DNA from: Pedobacter sp. N36a
Lineage (GTDB): Bacteria > Bacteroidota > Bacteroidia > Sphingobacteriales > Sphingobacteriaceae
Length of the DNA stretch: 64,000 nucleotides
NCBI RefSeq assembly: GCF_014472395.1
Contig: NZ_JACSZW010000005.1
Coordinates: 62,001-126,000, forward strand
Reading direction: 5' to 3'
The position numbers and the translations under genes were made by a program. Under the pieces are notes generated by a model. It was not told where the DNA came from, made no database searches, and was given only the letters and a program-made list of their open reading frames with translations. Of this stretch, positions 1 through 8,410 are shown one piece after another (positions within the stretch are counted from its first letter, which is position 1; each line of letters opens with the position of its first letter).

Positions 1-1
1 A

Positions 2-355
2 CAAGTAGTTTCATGGCGCTTACTGAACCGCTTAAGCAATGAAAGCTGGGCAATGGACAATCTAGATATGATGTATCTTGACGAAGACCGTTTGGCTTGG
101 GCTAAAGCCGCCGACCTTGATAATGATGCCGTTGCGGAATTTCATAAAGATTGCAATGGTGCCTTGCTTCAAGCAGGTGATTCTATTGTACTGACAAAAT
201 CTTTAGATGTAAAAGGTTCGACTTTAAACGCTAAAATGGGCACGGTAGTAAAAAATATCCGCCTGGTAGAAAACAATACGGATCAGATTGAAGGAAAAAT
301 AGAAGGACAAGTGATTGTTATCCTTACCAAATATACTAGAAAACAAGGAGCTTAA
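2..355 (+). CDS. phnA: PhnA-domain protein, 5' end cut by the window
   Basis: The reading frame is open from base 2, so the gene starts upstream of the window; the Met at 53 is internal. About 117 residues are visible. The segment with VSWRLLNRL and LDMMYLDEDRLAWAKA, followed by the C-terminal domain (HKDCNGALLQAGDSIVLTKS, then VKGSTLNAKMGTVVKNIRL and IEGQVIVILTKY), matches the PhnA family, a small SH3-like fold. In longer members a zinc-ribbon region precedes this part; here it would lie outside the window. The historical link to phosphonate use is weak and the biochemical role is uncertain. A strong hairpin terminator follows the stop codon. Family assignment is confident; function is not. 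Confidence 0.8.
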   Translation, partial: QVVSWRLLNRLSNESWAMDNLDMMYLDEDRLAWAKAADLDNDAVAEFHKDCNGALLQAGDSIVLTKSLDVKGSTLNAKMGTVVKNIRLVENNTDQIEGKIEGQVIVILTKYTRKQGA

Positions 356-379
356 CCTTTTTTAACCTCCAACAAAAAA

Positions 380-417
380 CGCGCTGCAAAAATGAACTGC
401 AGCGCGCTTTTTGTTTT
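380..417. terminator. Intrinsic terminator between phnA and pncB
   Basis: A 9-bp GC-rich stem (CGCGCTGCA at 380-388 with TGCAGCGCG at 398-406) is followed by a T-rich run on the plus strand. An A-run precedes it, so it may also stop transcription of the convergent pncB gene. Confidence 0.8.
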
Positions 418-460
418 AATATAAGGTTGGTTTAAAAAGTGATAAAGGCTGTATTCATCG

Positions 461-1654
461 TTACAAATCTTCAATCTGCAATATCGTTTTGGCGAGATTA
501 ATCATTCTTTCTGTACCGGTATATTTCCCATGTTCATCAGACAACTTCACAACCTCTGTCCACTCCCCGTCTTTAGGCTGTGCTTCTGTCATCTTGATCA
601 CTATATTCATGGCTGCTGGTCCGGCATCATTCGTTAAATTTGTACCTATTCCAAATGACATCCCTATTTTCCCCTGGCAATACGCTGCGATTCTTTCCAC
701 TTTATCATAATTAAGACCATCAGAAAATATAATCGTCTTGGATCTAGGGTCAATCCCCATTTTTTGATAATGATTGATCACTTTATCTGCAAACAGCAAA
801 GGATCTCCGCTATCGTGTCTGACACCATCAAACAACTTGGAGAACATCTTGTCGAACTGGCTAAAAAATACTTCTGTAGTATAGGTATCAGAAAGGGCAA
901 TCCCTAAATCTCCACGGTACACGTTCACCCAGTTTTCCAATCCCATGGCATTTGCCATTTTAAACCCATACTTGGCGGCATGAAACATAAACCATTCATG
1001 GGCATGCGTTCCAATTGGTTTGGTCTGATAGATCATCGCCATGTGCACATTGCTGGTTCCAATAAATGATCCACTGCCAAATTCGTTTAAAGCTTGTAAA
1101 GCTGATCGATGCACCTGATAAGAATACCTTCTTCGTGTCCCAAATTCAGCTACGGTTACCCCAAGGGCTTTATATTTTTCTATTTTTTGTGCCGTCAGCT
1201 GTATCACTTCTTCATTGCTGATCCTATGCGAGCCATTCAGCACATAATACAATTCGCAGATCAATGACATTAAGGGAACTTCCCATAATATCGTTCGATA
1301 CCACCATCCTTCTACCCTCACTTCCAGTTGATCTCCAAGCTGCTCAATTTGTACTTCTTCCGGCTGATAACGATAGCCTTCCAGAAAATCCAGGTATACC
1401 GGATCAAGATAAGGACAGGTGACCTGCAGGAAATGCTTCTCCTCTTTTGTCAGTTTCAGCAAGGCCATCTGATCTACAGCAGCTCTTAAAGCCTGTGCAA
1501 ATCCTTCGGGAAAAGAATGTTTGCCACGGTTGATGAACTTATATCTTGCTTTTGCTGCCGGAAACAGACGAATTACCCCTTGCTGCATAGTGATTTTATA
1601 AAAATCATTGTCAAGGATAGAGGTAAGGACGGTAGTTGGGTGTATTTGGATCAT
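461..1654 (-). CDS. pncB: Nicotinate phosphoribosyltransferase
   Basis: Makes nicotinate mononucleotide from nicotinate, PRPP and ATP, the entry step of the Preiss-Handler NAD salvage pathway in the cytoplasm. The 397-aa length is normal for the bacterial PncB type. The N-terminal DNDFYKITMQQ motif is at residues 15-25. GTHAHEWF at 215-222 contains His219, which aligns with the histidine phosphorylated during catalysis in enterobacterial PncB. RHDSGDP at 279-285 and FSDGLNYDKV near 310-319 are phosphoribosyl-binding signatures. The start is an ATG. The gene converges on phnA, and poxB lies 22 bases upstream on the same strand, so the two could share a transcript. No lesion is seen. Confidence 0.95.
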   Translation of the reverse strand: MIQIHPTTVLTSILDNDFYKITMQQGVIRLFPAAKARYKFINRGKHSFPEGFAQALRAAVDQMALLKLTKEEKHFLQVTCPYLDPVYLDFLEGYRYQPEEVQIEQLGDQLEVRVEGWWYRTILWEVPLMSLICELYYVLNGSHRISNEEVIQLTAQKIEKYKALGVTVAEFGTRRRYSYQVHRSALQALNEFGSGSFIGTSNVHMAMIYQTKPIGTHAHEWFMFHAAKYGFKMANAMGLENWVNVYRGDLGIALSDTYTTEVFFSQFDKMFSKLFDGVRHDSGDPLLFADKVINHYQKMGIDPRSKTIIFSDGLNYDKVERIAAYCQGKIGMSFGIGTNLTNDAGPAAMNIVIKMTEAQPKDGEWTEVVKLSDEHGKYTGTERMINLAKTILQIEDL

Positions 1655-1676
1655 AAATCGGATACAAATTTAAGCT

Positions 1677-3416
1677 TTAATCTATGATACTTTTTAAATG
1701 TTTGTAATTGGATTTCACGGTATCCAGTACTTCGTCAAACTTACCGCCCAACATCAGTTTCGTCATCGTGAGTGCCATTCCTTTCATCATTTTAAACTCG
1801 ATCTTTGGCGGCATCGCCATTGCATTCGGATCCGTCATCACATTGACCAATACCGGTCCATCGTGCATAAATGCGGCTTTCATCCCCTCTTCCAATCGGC
1901 TTGGATCATCAATGGTCATGCCTTTAATGCCCATTGCGGCAGCTACCAATGCGAAATCCGGGTTCAGCATATCTGTTTCCGAATCCGGCAGTCCTGCCAC
2001 TTCCATTTCTAGTTTTACCATCCCCAGAGACCGGTTATTGAACACGATCAGTTTAATGGGTAGGTTATATTGTTTAATCGTCGCTAAATCACCTAACATC
2101 ATCGACAGTCCGCCATCGCCGCACATCGCTATGACTTGGCGTTCTGGACTAGATAGTGCCGCTCCAATGGCGTGAGGCATCGCATTTGCCATAGAACCAT
2201 GGTTAAACGAGCCTAACATCGTACGTTTTCCCGTCGCATTAATATATCTGGAACCCCAAACGCAGCACATCCCTGTATCCACCGTAAAAATAGCATCCTG
2301 GGCAGCCAGTTTATTAATTTCAAAAGCAACGGCTTCCGGATGAATGGCATCCTTCTCCCCTTTGTCCTCGACATAAGTATTCAAATGTTCTTTTACTTTT
2401 TCATAGACTTTCAATTGTGCATCCAGAAAACTATCGTCTGTATTTGCATCTAATAATGGAAATAGCGCATTCAAACTGGTTTTGATATCCCCATGAAGCC
2501 CCATATCGAGCTTTGCCCTTCTACCCAGTCGTTCTGGTTTACTGTCGATTTGTACTAAAATTTTATCCTGTGGGATAAAGGGTACGTAAGGAAAATCTGT
2601 ACCCAATAGAATCACCAGGTCACTCTCGTGCATACTATGGTAGGCAGAAGGCAGACCAAGAAGGCCGGTCATCCCTACTTCATAAGGGTTATCGTATTGT
2701 ATCCCCATTTTCCCTCTGAAAGAATAACCTACCGGAGCTTTTAGTATTGCCGCAAGTTTAACGACCTCATCATGAGCTTCAACGGCTCCGATTCCGCAAA
2801 ATATGGCGATTTTTTTATGTTTATTGATCAGCCGGGAAAGTGCCAATAGCTCCTCTTCTGCAGGGCAAATTGTAGCTTTAGAAAAATAGGTTTTATCTGA
2901 AGACATATTTTCTACTGCGTCCATGCTGCTCACATCGCCAGGCAAACCGAGCACGGCTACCCCTTTATGGTGAAATGCATGCTGCAAAGCAGCCTGCGTC
3001 ATTCTCGGTAACTGAGCCGGAGTGGTAGCAATTTGATTATAATGACTGCAATCATCAAAAAGCTTAGTGGTATTGGTTTCCTGAAAATAGCCGGAACCGA
3101 ATTCTGTAGTTGGGCAGGTGGAGGCTATTGCCAATACTGAGGCACCTGCACGATGGGCATCATATAGACCGTTGATCAAATGCACATGACCAGGCCCGCT
3201 GCTGCCCGCACAACACGCAAGGCCATGCAATTCTGCTTCCGCAGCGGCAGCATATGCCCCTGCTTCTTCATGTCTTACATGGATCCAGCGGATGTGATCA
3301 TTGCGCCTTACCGCATCATTTAACTCATTTAAACTATCGCCGGTTACGGCATAAATGCGCTTAATACCTGCTTCAACAAGCATTTCCACCAATTGTTCTG
3401 CTACTTTTTTTGACAT
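1677..3416 (-). CDS. poxB: Pyruvate oxidase / pyruvate:quinone dehydrogenase, thiamine-diphosphate dependent
   Basis: Predicted to oxidise pyruvate to acetate and CO2, passing electrons through FAD to the quinone pool at the membrane. The 579-aa protein has the three domains of the family: N-terminal Pyr domain with RHEEAGAYAAAAEA containing catalytic-type Glu50, a central FAD/Rossmann domain, and a C-terminal PP domain with the ThDP/Mg motif CGDGG and NN. Motifs GVTGDSLN-like, GSGYFQET and LGSFNHGSMANAMPHAIGA match E. coli PoxB closely along the whole length. The C-terminal tail (about residues 540-579) is kept, the region that in E. coli mediates lipid activation. Acetolactate synthase-type substrates are a less likely alternative given this match. 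Confidence 0.9.
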   Translation of the reverse strand: MSKKVAEQLVEMLVEAGIKRIYAVTGDSLNELNDAVRRNDHIRWIHVRHEEAGAYAAAAEAELHGLACCAGSSGPGHVHLINGLYDAHRAGASVLAIASTCPTTEFGSGYFQETNTTKLFDDCSHYNQIATTPAQLPRMTQAALQHAFHHKGVAVLGLPGDVSSMDAVENMSSDKTYFSKATICPAEEELLALSRLINKHKKIAIFCGIGAVEAHDEVVKLAAILKAPVGYSFRGKMGIQYDNPYEVGMTGLLGLPSAYHSMHESDLVILLGTDFPYVPFIPQDKILVQIDSKPERLGRRAKLDMGLHGDIKTSLNALFPLLDANTDDSFLDAQLKVYEKVKEHLNTYVEDKGEKDAIHPEAVAFEINKLAAQDAIFTVDTGMCCVWGSRYINATGKRTMLGSFNHGSMANAMPHAIGAALSSPERQVIAMCGDGGLSMMLGDLATIKQYNLPIKLIVFNNRSLGMVKLEMEVAGLPDSETDMLNPDFALVAAAMGIKGMTIDDPSRLEEGMKAAFMHDGPVLVNVMTDPNAMAMPPKIEFKMMKGMALTMTKLMLGGKFDEVLDTVKSNYKHLKSIID

Positions 3417-3516
3417 AGTATGATGTTTTTAGGAAAATAACATCGCAGATCACCAGAAATGGATGCTATAAAAGGATAACACCAAGTTTTGTTGATAGTT
3501 TTAGCAGAATCCGATT

Positions 3517-4170
3517 TTAGCCCATCAGTTCTTTCATCAACTGCGCAAAAGCAGTTTTCAATTCTTCCAATTCTGTTTCGAGTTTCAGCACCCGGTTTTC
3601 CAGATCTGAGTTCGCTCTCTGAGGCGCTTCTTCTGCCAGTTCTTCTGCATTTAAATCAGGGGTACCGGAAAGTAAATGTGCATAACGCATTTCCTTTTGC
3701 CCTGCTTTTCTCGGCAATTGAATTACATAAGGAGGCGTTGCATCCGTTAAACGCTCCAATACAGATTGCACCTCTTCTAAAGATTCGAATTCATAGAGTC
3801 TGCCGGAATTGGTATTTAGTTCTCCCGGTGTTTGAGGGCCTCTCAGCATCAATAGACAAAGAATAGCGACCTCTTGTGGCGTTACCGGGAATACAATCGC
3901 GAAATTATGTTTGTATTTAATGCTGCGACTTGATCCACCGGTGGCTGTAGAAATCAGTCCTTTTCTTTTGAGGGTATCCAATGCCAGTACTACGGTCTGT
4001 TCGTCATACTGAACCACAGGTTTCCTAGAGGTCTTTTGATTACAGGCAGCCGTCAGACTGTTGATGGTCATTGGGTAATATTCAGGGGTAGTTTTAGATT
4101 TCTCCATTAAAACGCCTAGCACACGAAGCTCTTCTGCGTTTAATTCGGGCAAAGTTTGTGTAGATTCCAT
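3517..4170 (-). CDS. YceH-family protein (DUF480, winged-helix)
   Basis: A 217-aa protein of the YceH/UPF0502 family. The opening LNAEELRVLGVLMEKSKTTP and YYPMTINSLTAACNQKTSR block, then a second repeat with EVAILCLLMLRGPQTPGELN and the conserved RLYEFESLEEVQ, are typical tandem winged-helix segments. A coiled-coil tail (about 180-215, ENRVLKLETELEELKTAFAQL) is likely. The family has no settled biochemical role; DNA binding is inferred from the fold. It sits 8 bases downstream of an Lrp-type regulator on the same strand, so co-transcription is probable. Confidence 0.85.
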   Translation of the reverse strand: MESTQTLPELNAEELRVLGVLMEKSKTTPEYYPMTINSLTAACNQKTSRKPVVQYDEQTVVLALDTLKRKGLISTATGGSSRSIKYKHNFAIVFPVTPQEVAILCLLMLRGPQTPGELNTNSGRLYEFESLEEVQSVLERLTDATPPYVIQLPRKAGQKEMRYAHLLSGTPDLNAEELAEEAPQRANSDLENRVLKLETELEELKTAFAQLMKELMG

Positions 4171-4178
4171 GCCTAAAG

Positions 4179-4649
4179 TTAGAAATTAAGGTGGAATGCC
4201 GTTTCTCTTTTGATCTCTTTTAACACAAAACTACTGCTTAACGTAGAAATGTTGGAAAGCGAGGATAAATGAGTGACCACAAAAGTATGATAATCATCTA
4301 CATCCTCCACTACGATCTTAAGCAAATAATCTTGTCCGCCAGCAATACATAGTACTTCCAGCACTTCCTTAAACCGCACCACTGATTCTTCGAAATTTTT
4401 TAAGGTAGCGATGGATTGCTCTTTTAAAGTTACCGTGCAAAGCACCAGCAAATGTTTTCCTAACTTTTCCCTGTTCACCAGCGCTACATATTTCTCTATA
4501 TATCCTTCTGCTTTTAGGCGTTTGATGCGCTCATGAGTTGGGGAAACACTGAGGCCGATTTCCCCTGCAATATCTTTTGTACTTAAAGAAGCATCCTTTT
4601 GCAGGATGTTTAATATCCTGGTGTCGAGCTTATCTAATTTCTCCATCAT
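4179..4649 (-). CDS. Lrp/AsnC family transcriptional regulator
   Basis: A 156-aa regulator with an N-terminal helix-turn-helix (LDTRILNILQKDASLSTKDI through LSVSPTHERIKRLKAEGYI, residues about 7-52) and a C-terminal AsnC/RAM ligand-binding domain (CIAGGQDYLLKIVVEDVDDY near 101-120). Such proteins form octamers that bind DNA in response to amino acids. Two ATG codons lie in tandem (4649 and 4646). It is transcribed divergently from the histidine decarboxylase-like gene across 117 bases, the classical arrangement for local control of an amino-acid-metabolism gene. That target is inferred from position only. Confidence 0.9.
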   Translation of the reverse strand: MMEKLDKLDTRILNILQKDASLSTKDIAGEIGLSVSPTHERIKRLKAEGYIEKYVALVNREKLGKHLLVLCTVTLKEQSIATLKNFEESVVRFKEVLEVLCIAGGQDYLLKIVVEDVDDYHTFVVTHLSSLSNISTLSSSFVLKEIKRETAFHLNF

Positions 4650-4766
4650 AGTATTTTGCTGAAATAGGATGCAGCAAGCTACAAATATGGTGGTTTTTCC
4701 TTTAAAATGTATTCATAACAGAATTTTTCATTGAACATCAGATAATCAAAGGAAATAATATGGTAC

Positions 4767-5954
4767 TTGTCTAATTTTGAAGGATTAAATACCAAATATC
4801 ATTACTACCCCATGAAGACTCCATTAAACACTAAAGATAACGAGCGTTTAAGCTCCTATATGAAACTCGCTGAAGCGCGTGCCAAGCACTTCATCGGTTA
4901 CCCAATCGCACAAGATTTTGACTATTCAGAATTATATCCACTTTTAAAACTGCCTTTAAACAATGTGGGCGATCCATGGGTAGAATCTACCTACGATCTG
5001 AATTCGCGTTCTCTGGAGCTGGAAGTGTTGGAGTTTTTCGCTGAATTGTTCCATGCGCCAGCAAATAATTGGTGGGGTTATGTCACCAATGGTGGCTCTG
5101 AAGGAAATTTATATGGCCTTTACGTGGCCAGGGAGCTTTACCCTAATGGCATCGTTTATTACTCTGAAGCTACGCATTATAGTGTTCAAAAGAACATACA
5201 GCTGCTCAACTTAAGAAGTATCGTGATCAGAACTCAGAAAAATGGAGAAATGGATTACGAAGATTTGAATGCGATGGTACAAATGCACAGAGATCAGCCG
5301 GTGATCATTCTGGCCAATATTGGCACCACGATGATGGAAGCAAAAGATGATTTACAGCGAATTCAGCAAATCCTCCGCAGACAAGCGATTAAAAATCATT
5401 ATATTCATTGTGACGCTGCTTTGGCTGGTACCTACAGTGCTTTACTGGATTTAAAACCAGGTTTTGATTTTAACCATGGAACTGACAGTATGGCCATCAG
5501 CGGACATAAATTTATCGGCTCTCCTATCCCTTGCGGATTGGTATTGGTCAAAAAGAATTATAAAGACAGGATTGGAAAAGCGATCCCATATATCGGCACC
5601 GTAGATACTACGATTACAGGCAGCAGGAATGGCCACAGCCCCATTTTTATCTGGTATGCGCTTAAAAAACTGGGTAAAGAAGGACTAAAGCAGCGCGCTT
5701 TGGAGTGTCTGTAAACTGCATCCTATACGGTAAAAAGCTTAAATAATATTGGTGTACCGGCTTGGACCAATCCATCTGCATTAACAGTAGTGTTCCCAGC
5801 GCCCTCTATCGCATTGAGACAAAAATGGCAGATTGCTACCGAAGATGGCAATAGTCATGTCATCTGTATGCCTGGAGTAACCAAGGCACAGATTGACCAT
5901 TTCGTACAGGATTTAAAAGCGGAAATAGAATTGACTGCAGCATTAACCGTATAA
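4767..5954 (+). pseudogene. Histidine decarboxylase-like PLP enzyme, interrupted by one in-frame TAA
   Basis: A group II PLP-dependent decarboxylase resembling bacterial histidine decarboxylases. Conserved parts include HFIGYPIAQDFDYSELYPLL, YVTNGGSEGNLYGLYVAREL, HCDAALAG with the PLP-contacting Asp216, and SGHKFIGSPIPCG with Lys248 as the expected Schiff-base lysine. Frame 4767 hits TAA at 5712-5714 (codon 316), but the same frame stays open for another 79 codons to 5954 and encodes a recognisable C-terminal domain (LNNIGVPAWTNPSALTVVFP). Full length would be about 395 residues, normal for the family, so one CAA-to-TAA change explains the break. The start is also uncertain: frame 4767 opens with TTG, and the first in-frame ATG is at 4812. 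Either a recent pseudogene or a sequencing error. Confidence 0.85.
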
Positions 5955-5966
5955 AAAACTAAAGCG

Positions 5967-6003
5967 GCTGTTTTGAATTATTAATTTAAGACAGCTTCTT
6001 TTT
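5967..6003 (+). terminator. Intrinsic terminator after the decarboxylase remnant
   Basis: Stem GCTGTTTT (5967-5974) with AAGACAGC (5988-5995), including one G-T pair, followed by TTCTTTTT. It lies just past the distal stop at 5954, which supports the reading that 5715-5954 belongs to the broken gene. Confidence 0.55.
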
Positions 6004-6027
6004 ATGATTTATACCGGTATTTCAACC

Positions 6028-7020
6028 CTACGAGGATAAAATCTGCTCAATTTTTTGCAGTTCTTCTGTGCTGAAATCAAGATTGTTCAAACATTTTAAA
6101 GAATCCGCAAGCTGCTCAGGTTTACTGGCGCCCACCAATACAGAGGTAATGCGGTTATCTTTTAAAATCCACGACAAGGCCATTTGTGCGAGCTTTTGTC
6201 CGCGGCTTTGTGCGAGTATATTCAGTTCATTCAATTGTTGCACTCTTTCAGGGGTCAATTGATCTTGCTGCAAGGCGCCATGCGACTTTGCTGCACGAGA
6301 ATCTTCAGGAATCCCTTTCAGGTATTTGTTGGTCAGCATGCCCTGAGCGAGTGGTGAAAAAGGAATACACCCCACACCTTGGTTGCCTAGCAAATCCAGC
6401 AAATCACCCTCTACCCAACGTTCATACATAGAGTATTTAGGTTGATGAATCAGACATGGTGTACCCAAACGCTTTAAGATTTTCATCGCCTCAGCAGCTT
6501 CTTCTGCCCGGTAATTAGAGATCCCGACATACAATGCTTTTCCCTGACGCACGATCAGATCTAATGCTGCCATCGTTTCCTCTAGTGGCGTTTCCGGATC
6601 CGGACGGTGATGGTAGAAGATATCTACATATTCCAGTTCCATTCTTTTCAGACTTTGATCCAGGCTAGATACCAGGTATTTTTTTGAACCCCAATCTCCA
6701 TAAGGACCGTCCCACATCGTATATCCTGCCTTAGAAGAAATGATCATTTCATCTCTGTATCCTTCGAAATCTCTTTTCAGCAAGCGACCGAAATTTTCCT
6801 CTGCAGATCCTGGAGGCGGACCGTAATTATTAGCAAGGTCAAAATGGGTAATTCCATTGTCGAAAGCCAGTTTCAAGATCTCACTGCAATTTTCCAGCTG
6901 ATCCACATGTCCGAAGTTATGCCATAAACCAAGAGAAATGGCAGGCAGCTTCAGTCCACTGTTTCCGCATCTGCGGTATTGCATTTGAGTATATCTGTTA
7001 GGGGCGGCAGTATATGGCAT
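6028..7020 (-). CDS. Aldo/keto reductase, YghZ (L-glyceraldehyde-3-phosphate reductase) type
   Basis: A 330-aa NADPH-dependent aldo/keto reductase of the Gpr/YghZ/Kv-beta-like subgroup. RYTQMQYRRCGNSGLKLPAI, the catalytic Tyr in FDLANNYGPPPGSAEENFGR, SKAGYTMWDGPYGDWGSKKY, a VDIFYHHRPD segment with the active-site His, and the cofactor-binding end SVLVGASKPEQL match E. coli YghZ throughout. YghZ reduces L-glyceraldehyde 3-phosphate and methylglyoxal-like aldehydes, so detoxification is the likely role. It is intact and of normal length. It converges on the broken decarboxylase gene. Confidence 0.9.
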   Translation of the reverse strand: MPYTAAPNRYTQMQYRRCGNSGLKLPAISLGLWHNFGHVDQLENCSEILKLAFDNGITHFDLANNYGPPPGSAEENFGRLLKRDFEGYRDEMIISSKAGYTMWDGPYGDWGSKKYLVSSLDQSLKRMELEYVDIFYHHRPDPETPLEETMAALDLIVRQGKALYVGISNYRAEEAAEAMKILKRLGTPCLIHQPKYSMYERWVEGDLLDLLGNQGVGCIPFSPLAQGMLTNKYLKGIPEDSRAAKSHGALQQDQLTPERVQQLNELNILAQSRGQKLAQMALSWILKDNRITSVLVGASKPEQLADSLKCLNNLDFSTEELQKIEQILSS

Positions 7021-7033
7021 AATGGTGGGAGGT

Positions 7034-7068
7034 AAAATAGCAGCAGCACGGTTGATGGTGCCGCTGCT
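7034..7068 (-). terminator. Probable terminator downstream of the histone-like gene
   Basis: Arms AGCAGCAGCAC (7039-7049) and GTGCCGCTGCT (7058-7068) pair with one mismatch. On the minus strand the hairpin is followed by a short ATTTTA stretch, so it would stop the Hc1 transcript just before the reductase gene. The T-run is weak. Confidence 0.4.
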
Positions 7069-7085
7069 TTTCGAATTAATCGATA

Positions 7086-7265
7086 TTATTTATCGCTGTT
7101 TTTTTTCTCTGTTACTTCAGAACGAATTTCCTGAGCAAGAACTTTTAAATCCTGCATAGCTTTACGTACTCTAGTTCCTGCAGCACTGTTTCCTGCATTA
7201 TAAAACTTCTCAGCGTCAGCTTCAATAGAAGCTAATAATTCTTTAACTTTTGAAAATTTTTCCAT
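7086..7265 (-). CDS. Histone H1-like (Hc1-type) nucleoid protein, 59 aa
   Basis: A 59-residue protein translated by hand: it opens MEKFSKVKELLASIEADAEK, continues FYNAGNSAAGTRVRKAMQDL, and ends KVLAQEIRSEVTEKKNSDK. This matches the short Bacteroidota proteins annotated as histone H1 / Hc1-like, small helical DNA-binding proteins related by name to chlamydial Hc1. The GTRVRKAMQDLK segment is the family signature. It acts presumably on the nucleoid. A TATATTTG box (reverse complement of 7289-7296) lies 23 bases upstream of the ATG and is a reasonable promoter -7 element. The likely terminator at 7034-7068 suggests a single-gene transcript. Family call is from memory, not from a search. Confidence 0.8.
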   Translation of the reverse strand: MEKFSKVKELLASIEADAEKFYNAGNSAAGTRVRKAMQDLKVLAQEIRSEVTEKKNSDK

Positions 7266-7385
7266 GTTTTAAATATTTAATTTGTGGCCAAATATATATT
7301 ATTTTGGAAATAAACGTACATAACTTCCATTCTATTACGTTTTTTATGTTAAATCTTGTTTTTTTCTGCCTTATTGGCGCGTACA

Positions 7386-7557
7386 ATGGCGGATTTATTG
7401 AAATTACAACCCTTATCAACAGTTCAAAAAACGTATTGCAACGCTGAATTTCGACGGTGCAGCGGCTGAATATCTGGTCATTTATTATAGCTCCAGGCAT
7501 AGGAATATCAGTCAGGATTATTACGATATTTTCCAACAAAACCAGCGAGAACCATAA
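7386..7557 (+). pseudogene. Possible frameshifted remnant of a small gene
   Basis: An ATG at 7386 opens MADLLKLQP; around 7404-7411 the protein-like signal moves to the +1 frame (PYQQFKKRIATLNFDGAAAE, then YLVIYYSSRHRNISQDYYDI) and ends at TAA 7555-7557. The second part has balanced, protein-like composition but no start codon of its own after the in-frame TGA at 7399. One inserted or deleted base would join them into a protein of about 57 residues. I do not recognise the family. It could also be chance. Confidence 0.3.
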
Positions 7558-7641
7558 CACCAATGTCAATTAAAGGCCTTCATACTAAGATAAATCCCTT
7601 TTTCCTTTGATTTAATAAAAAACCTAACGAGATTAGCGACA

Positions 7642-7791
7642 ATGAAACAAAGAACAGGCATACATCAGGCAACCTTAATGACTTATAATAAGAGTCAGCT
7701 GCAAGCCTATGCGCTGTTTAAAAGGTTCTTCAGGGAAAACTATCCCTTCGGCTTTACTTATCAAATCAGCAGTAAAGACTTTATTAACTAA
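7642..7791 (+). CDS. Hypothetical small protein, 49 aa
   Basis: ATG at 7642 to TAA at 7789-7791. The product begins MKQRTGIHQATLMTYNKSQL and is rich in aromatic and basic residues (ALFKRFFRENYPFGFTY near the middle). No family is recognised. Support for a real gene is positional: the stop codon abuts a plus-strand intrinsic terminator beginning at 7792, and no other plus-strand gene lies upstream to need it. No clear Shine-Dalgarno sequence is present, which is common in this phylum. Confidence 0.4.
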   Translation: MKQRTGIHQATLMTYNKSQLQAYALFKRFFRENYPFGFTYQISSKDFIN

Positions 7792-7838
7792 GCCCCGAAT
7801 CATTTCATTCTACTCTTCGGTTCAGGGGCATTTTTCTT
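7792..7838 (+). terminator. Intrinsic terminator after the 49-aa ORF
   Basis: GCCCC (7792-7796) plus GAA (7797-7799) pair with TTC (7821-7823) and GGGGC (7825-7829), with A7824 bulged, followed by ATTTTTCTTC. The loop of about 21 bases is long. Confidence 0.55.
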
Positions 7839-8010
7839 CTGATCATTTTCGTTATTTTATATTTTAAGGAAATAGCAAGCGATTGTTTATTTTCTTTTTT
7901 ATATTCAGCAATTACACTTTCTAAGGTGTGATATATTCGTCAATATCAGTTTGCCTCCCTGTATCTTATTAAGGAATTAATCATCAATTATTACATTAAG
8001 ACATTTAAAC

Positions 8011-8391
8011 ATGGAAACAAAAACATTATCACTTTCAAAAAGCGATTTAAAACTATTAAAAGATCATCTGGACAAATCAAACATGAGTCCGTATAATAAA
8101 GAAAAACTAAGAAAAGAGATCAAAGAAGCAACGATCTACGCGGATCAGGATCTTCCTGAGGACGTGGTATGTTTGAAATCTGAAGCTAGAATTGCCAACA
8201 CAAAAACCGGTAAAGAATTTACCTTTAAGATCGTGATGCCGGAAGAGGCGAATATCAAAGTGCAGAAAGTATCTGTTTTTGCTCCGATCAGCATTGCATT
8301 ATTTGGCTATAGAACAGGCGACATTATCAACTGGGAAATGCCCGACGGTATTCAGGAGTTTAAAATCCTGGAAGTTAAAAGGATGAGCTAA
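8011..8391 (+). CDS. GreA/GreB C-terminal-domain protein, Rnk-like
   Basis: A 126-aa protein. The N-terminal half (about 1-45) is a short helical segment (SKSDLKLLKDHLDKSNMSPY). The C-terminal half (about 50-126) is the GreA/GreB C-terminal fold: VCLKSEARIANTKTGKEFTF, then KVSVFAPISIALFGYRTGD and WEMPDGIQEFKILEVKRM. These features fit Rnk-type proteins, which bind RNA polymerase near the secondary channel but lack the long Gre coiled coil that stimulates cleavage. The role in transcription is inferred from the fold. The gene is monocistronic, with a strong terminator 20 bases after the stop. Confidence 0.85.
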   Translation: METKTLSLSKSDLKLLKDHLDKSNMSPYNKEKLRKEIKEATIYADQDLPEDVVCLKSEARIANTKTGKEFTFKIVMPEEANIKVQKVSVFAPISIALFGYRTGDIINWEMPDGIQEFKILEVKRMS

Positions 8392-8410
8392 TTCCCGCAG
8401 CTGATCAAAA

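Noticed and set aside
1698..2175. Overlapping plus-strand frames of 104 and 155 codons inside poxB.
   Set aside because: They are antisense shadows of a well-conserved gene and show no start context or family features.
7243..7569. A 108-codon minus-strand frame across the Hc1 promoter region.
   Set aside because: Composition is not protein-like, it overlaps the start of the Hc1 gene, and it has no family resemblance.
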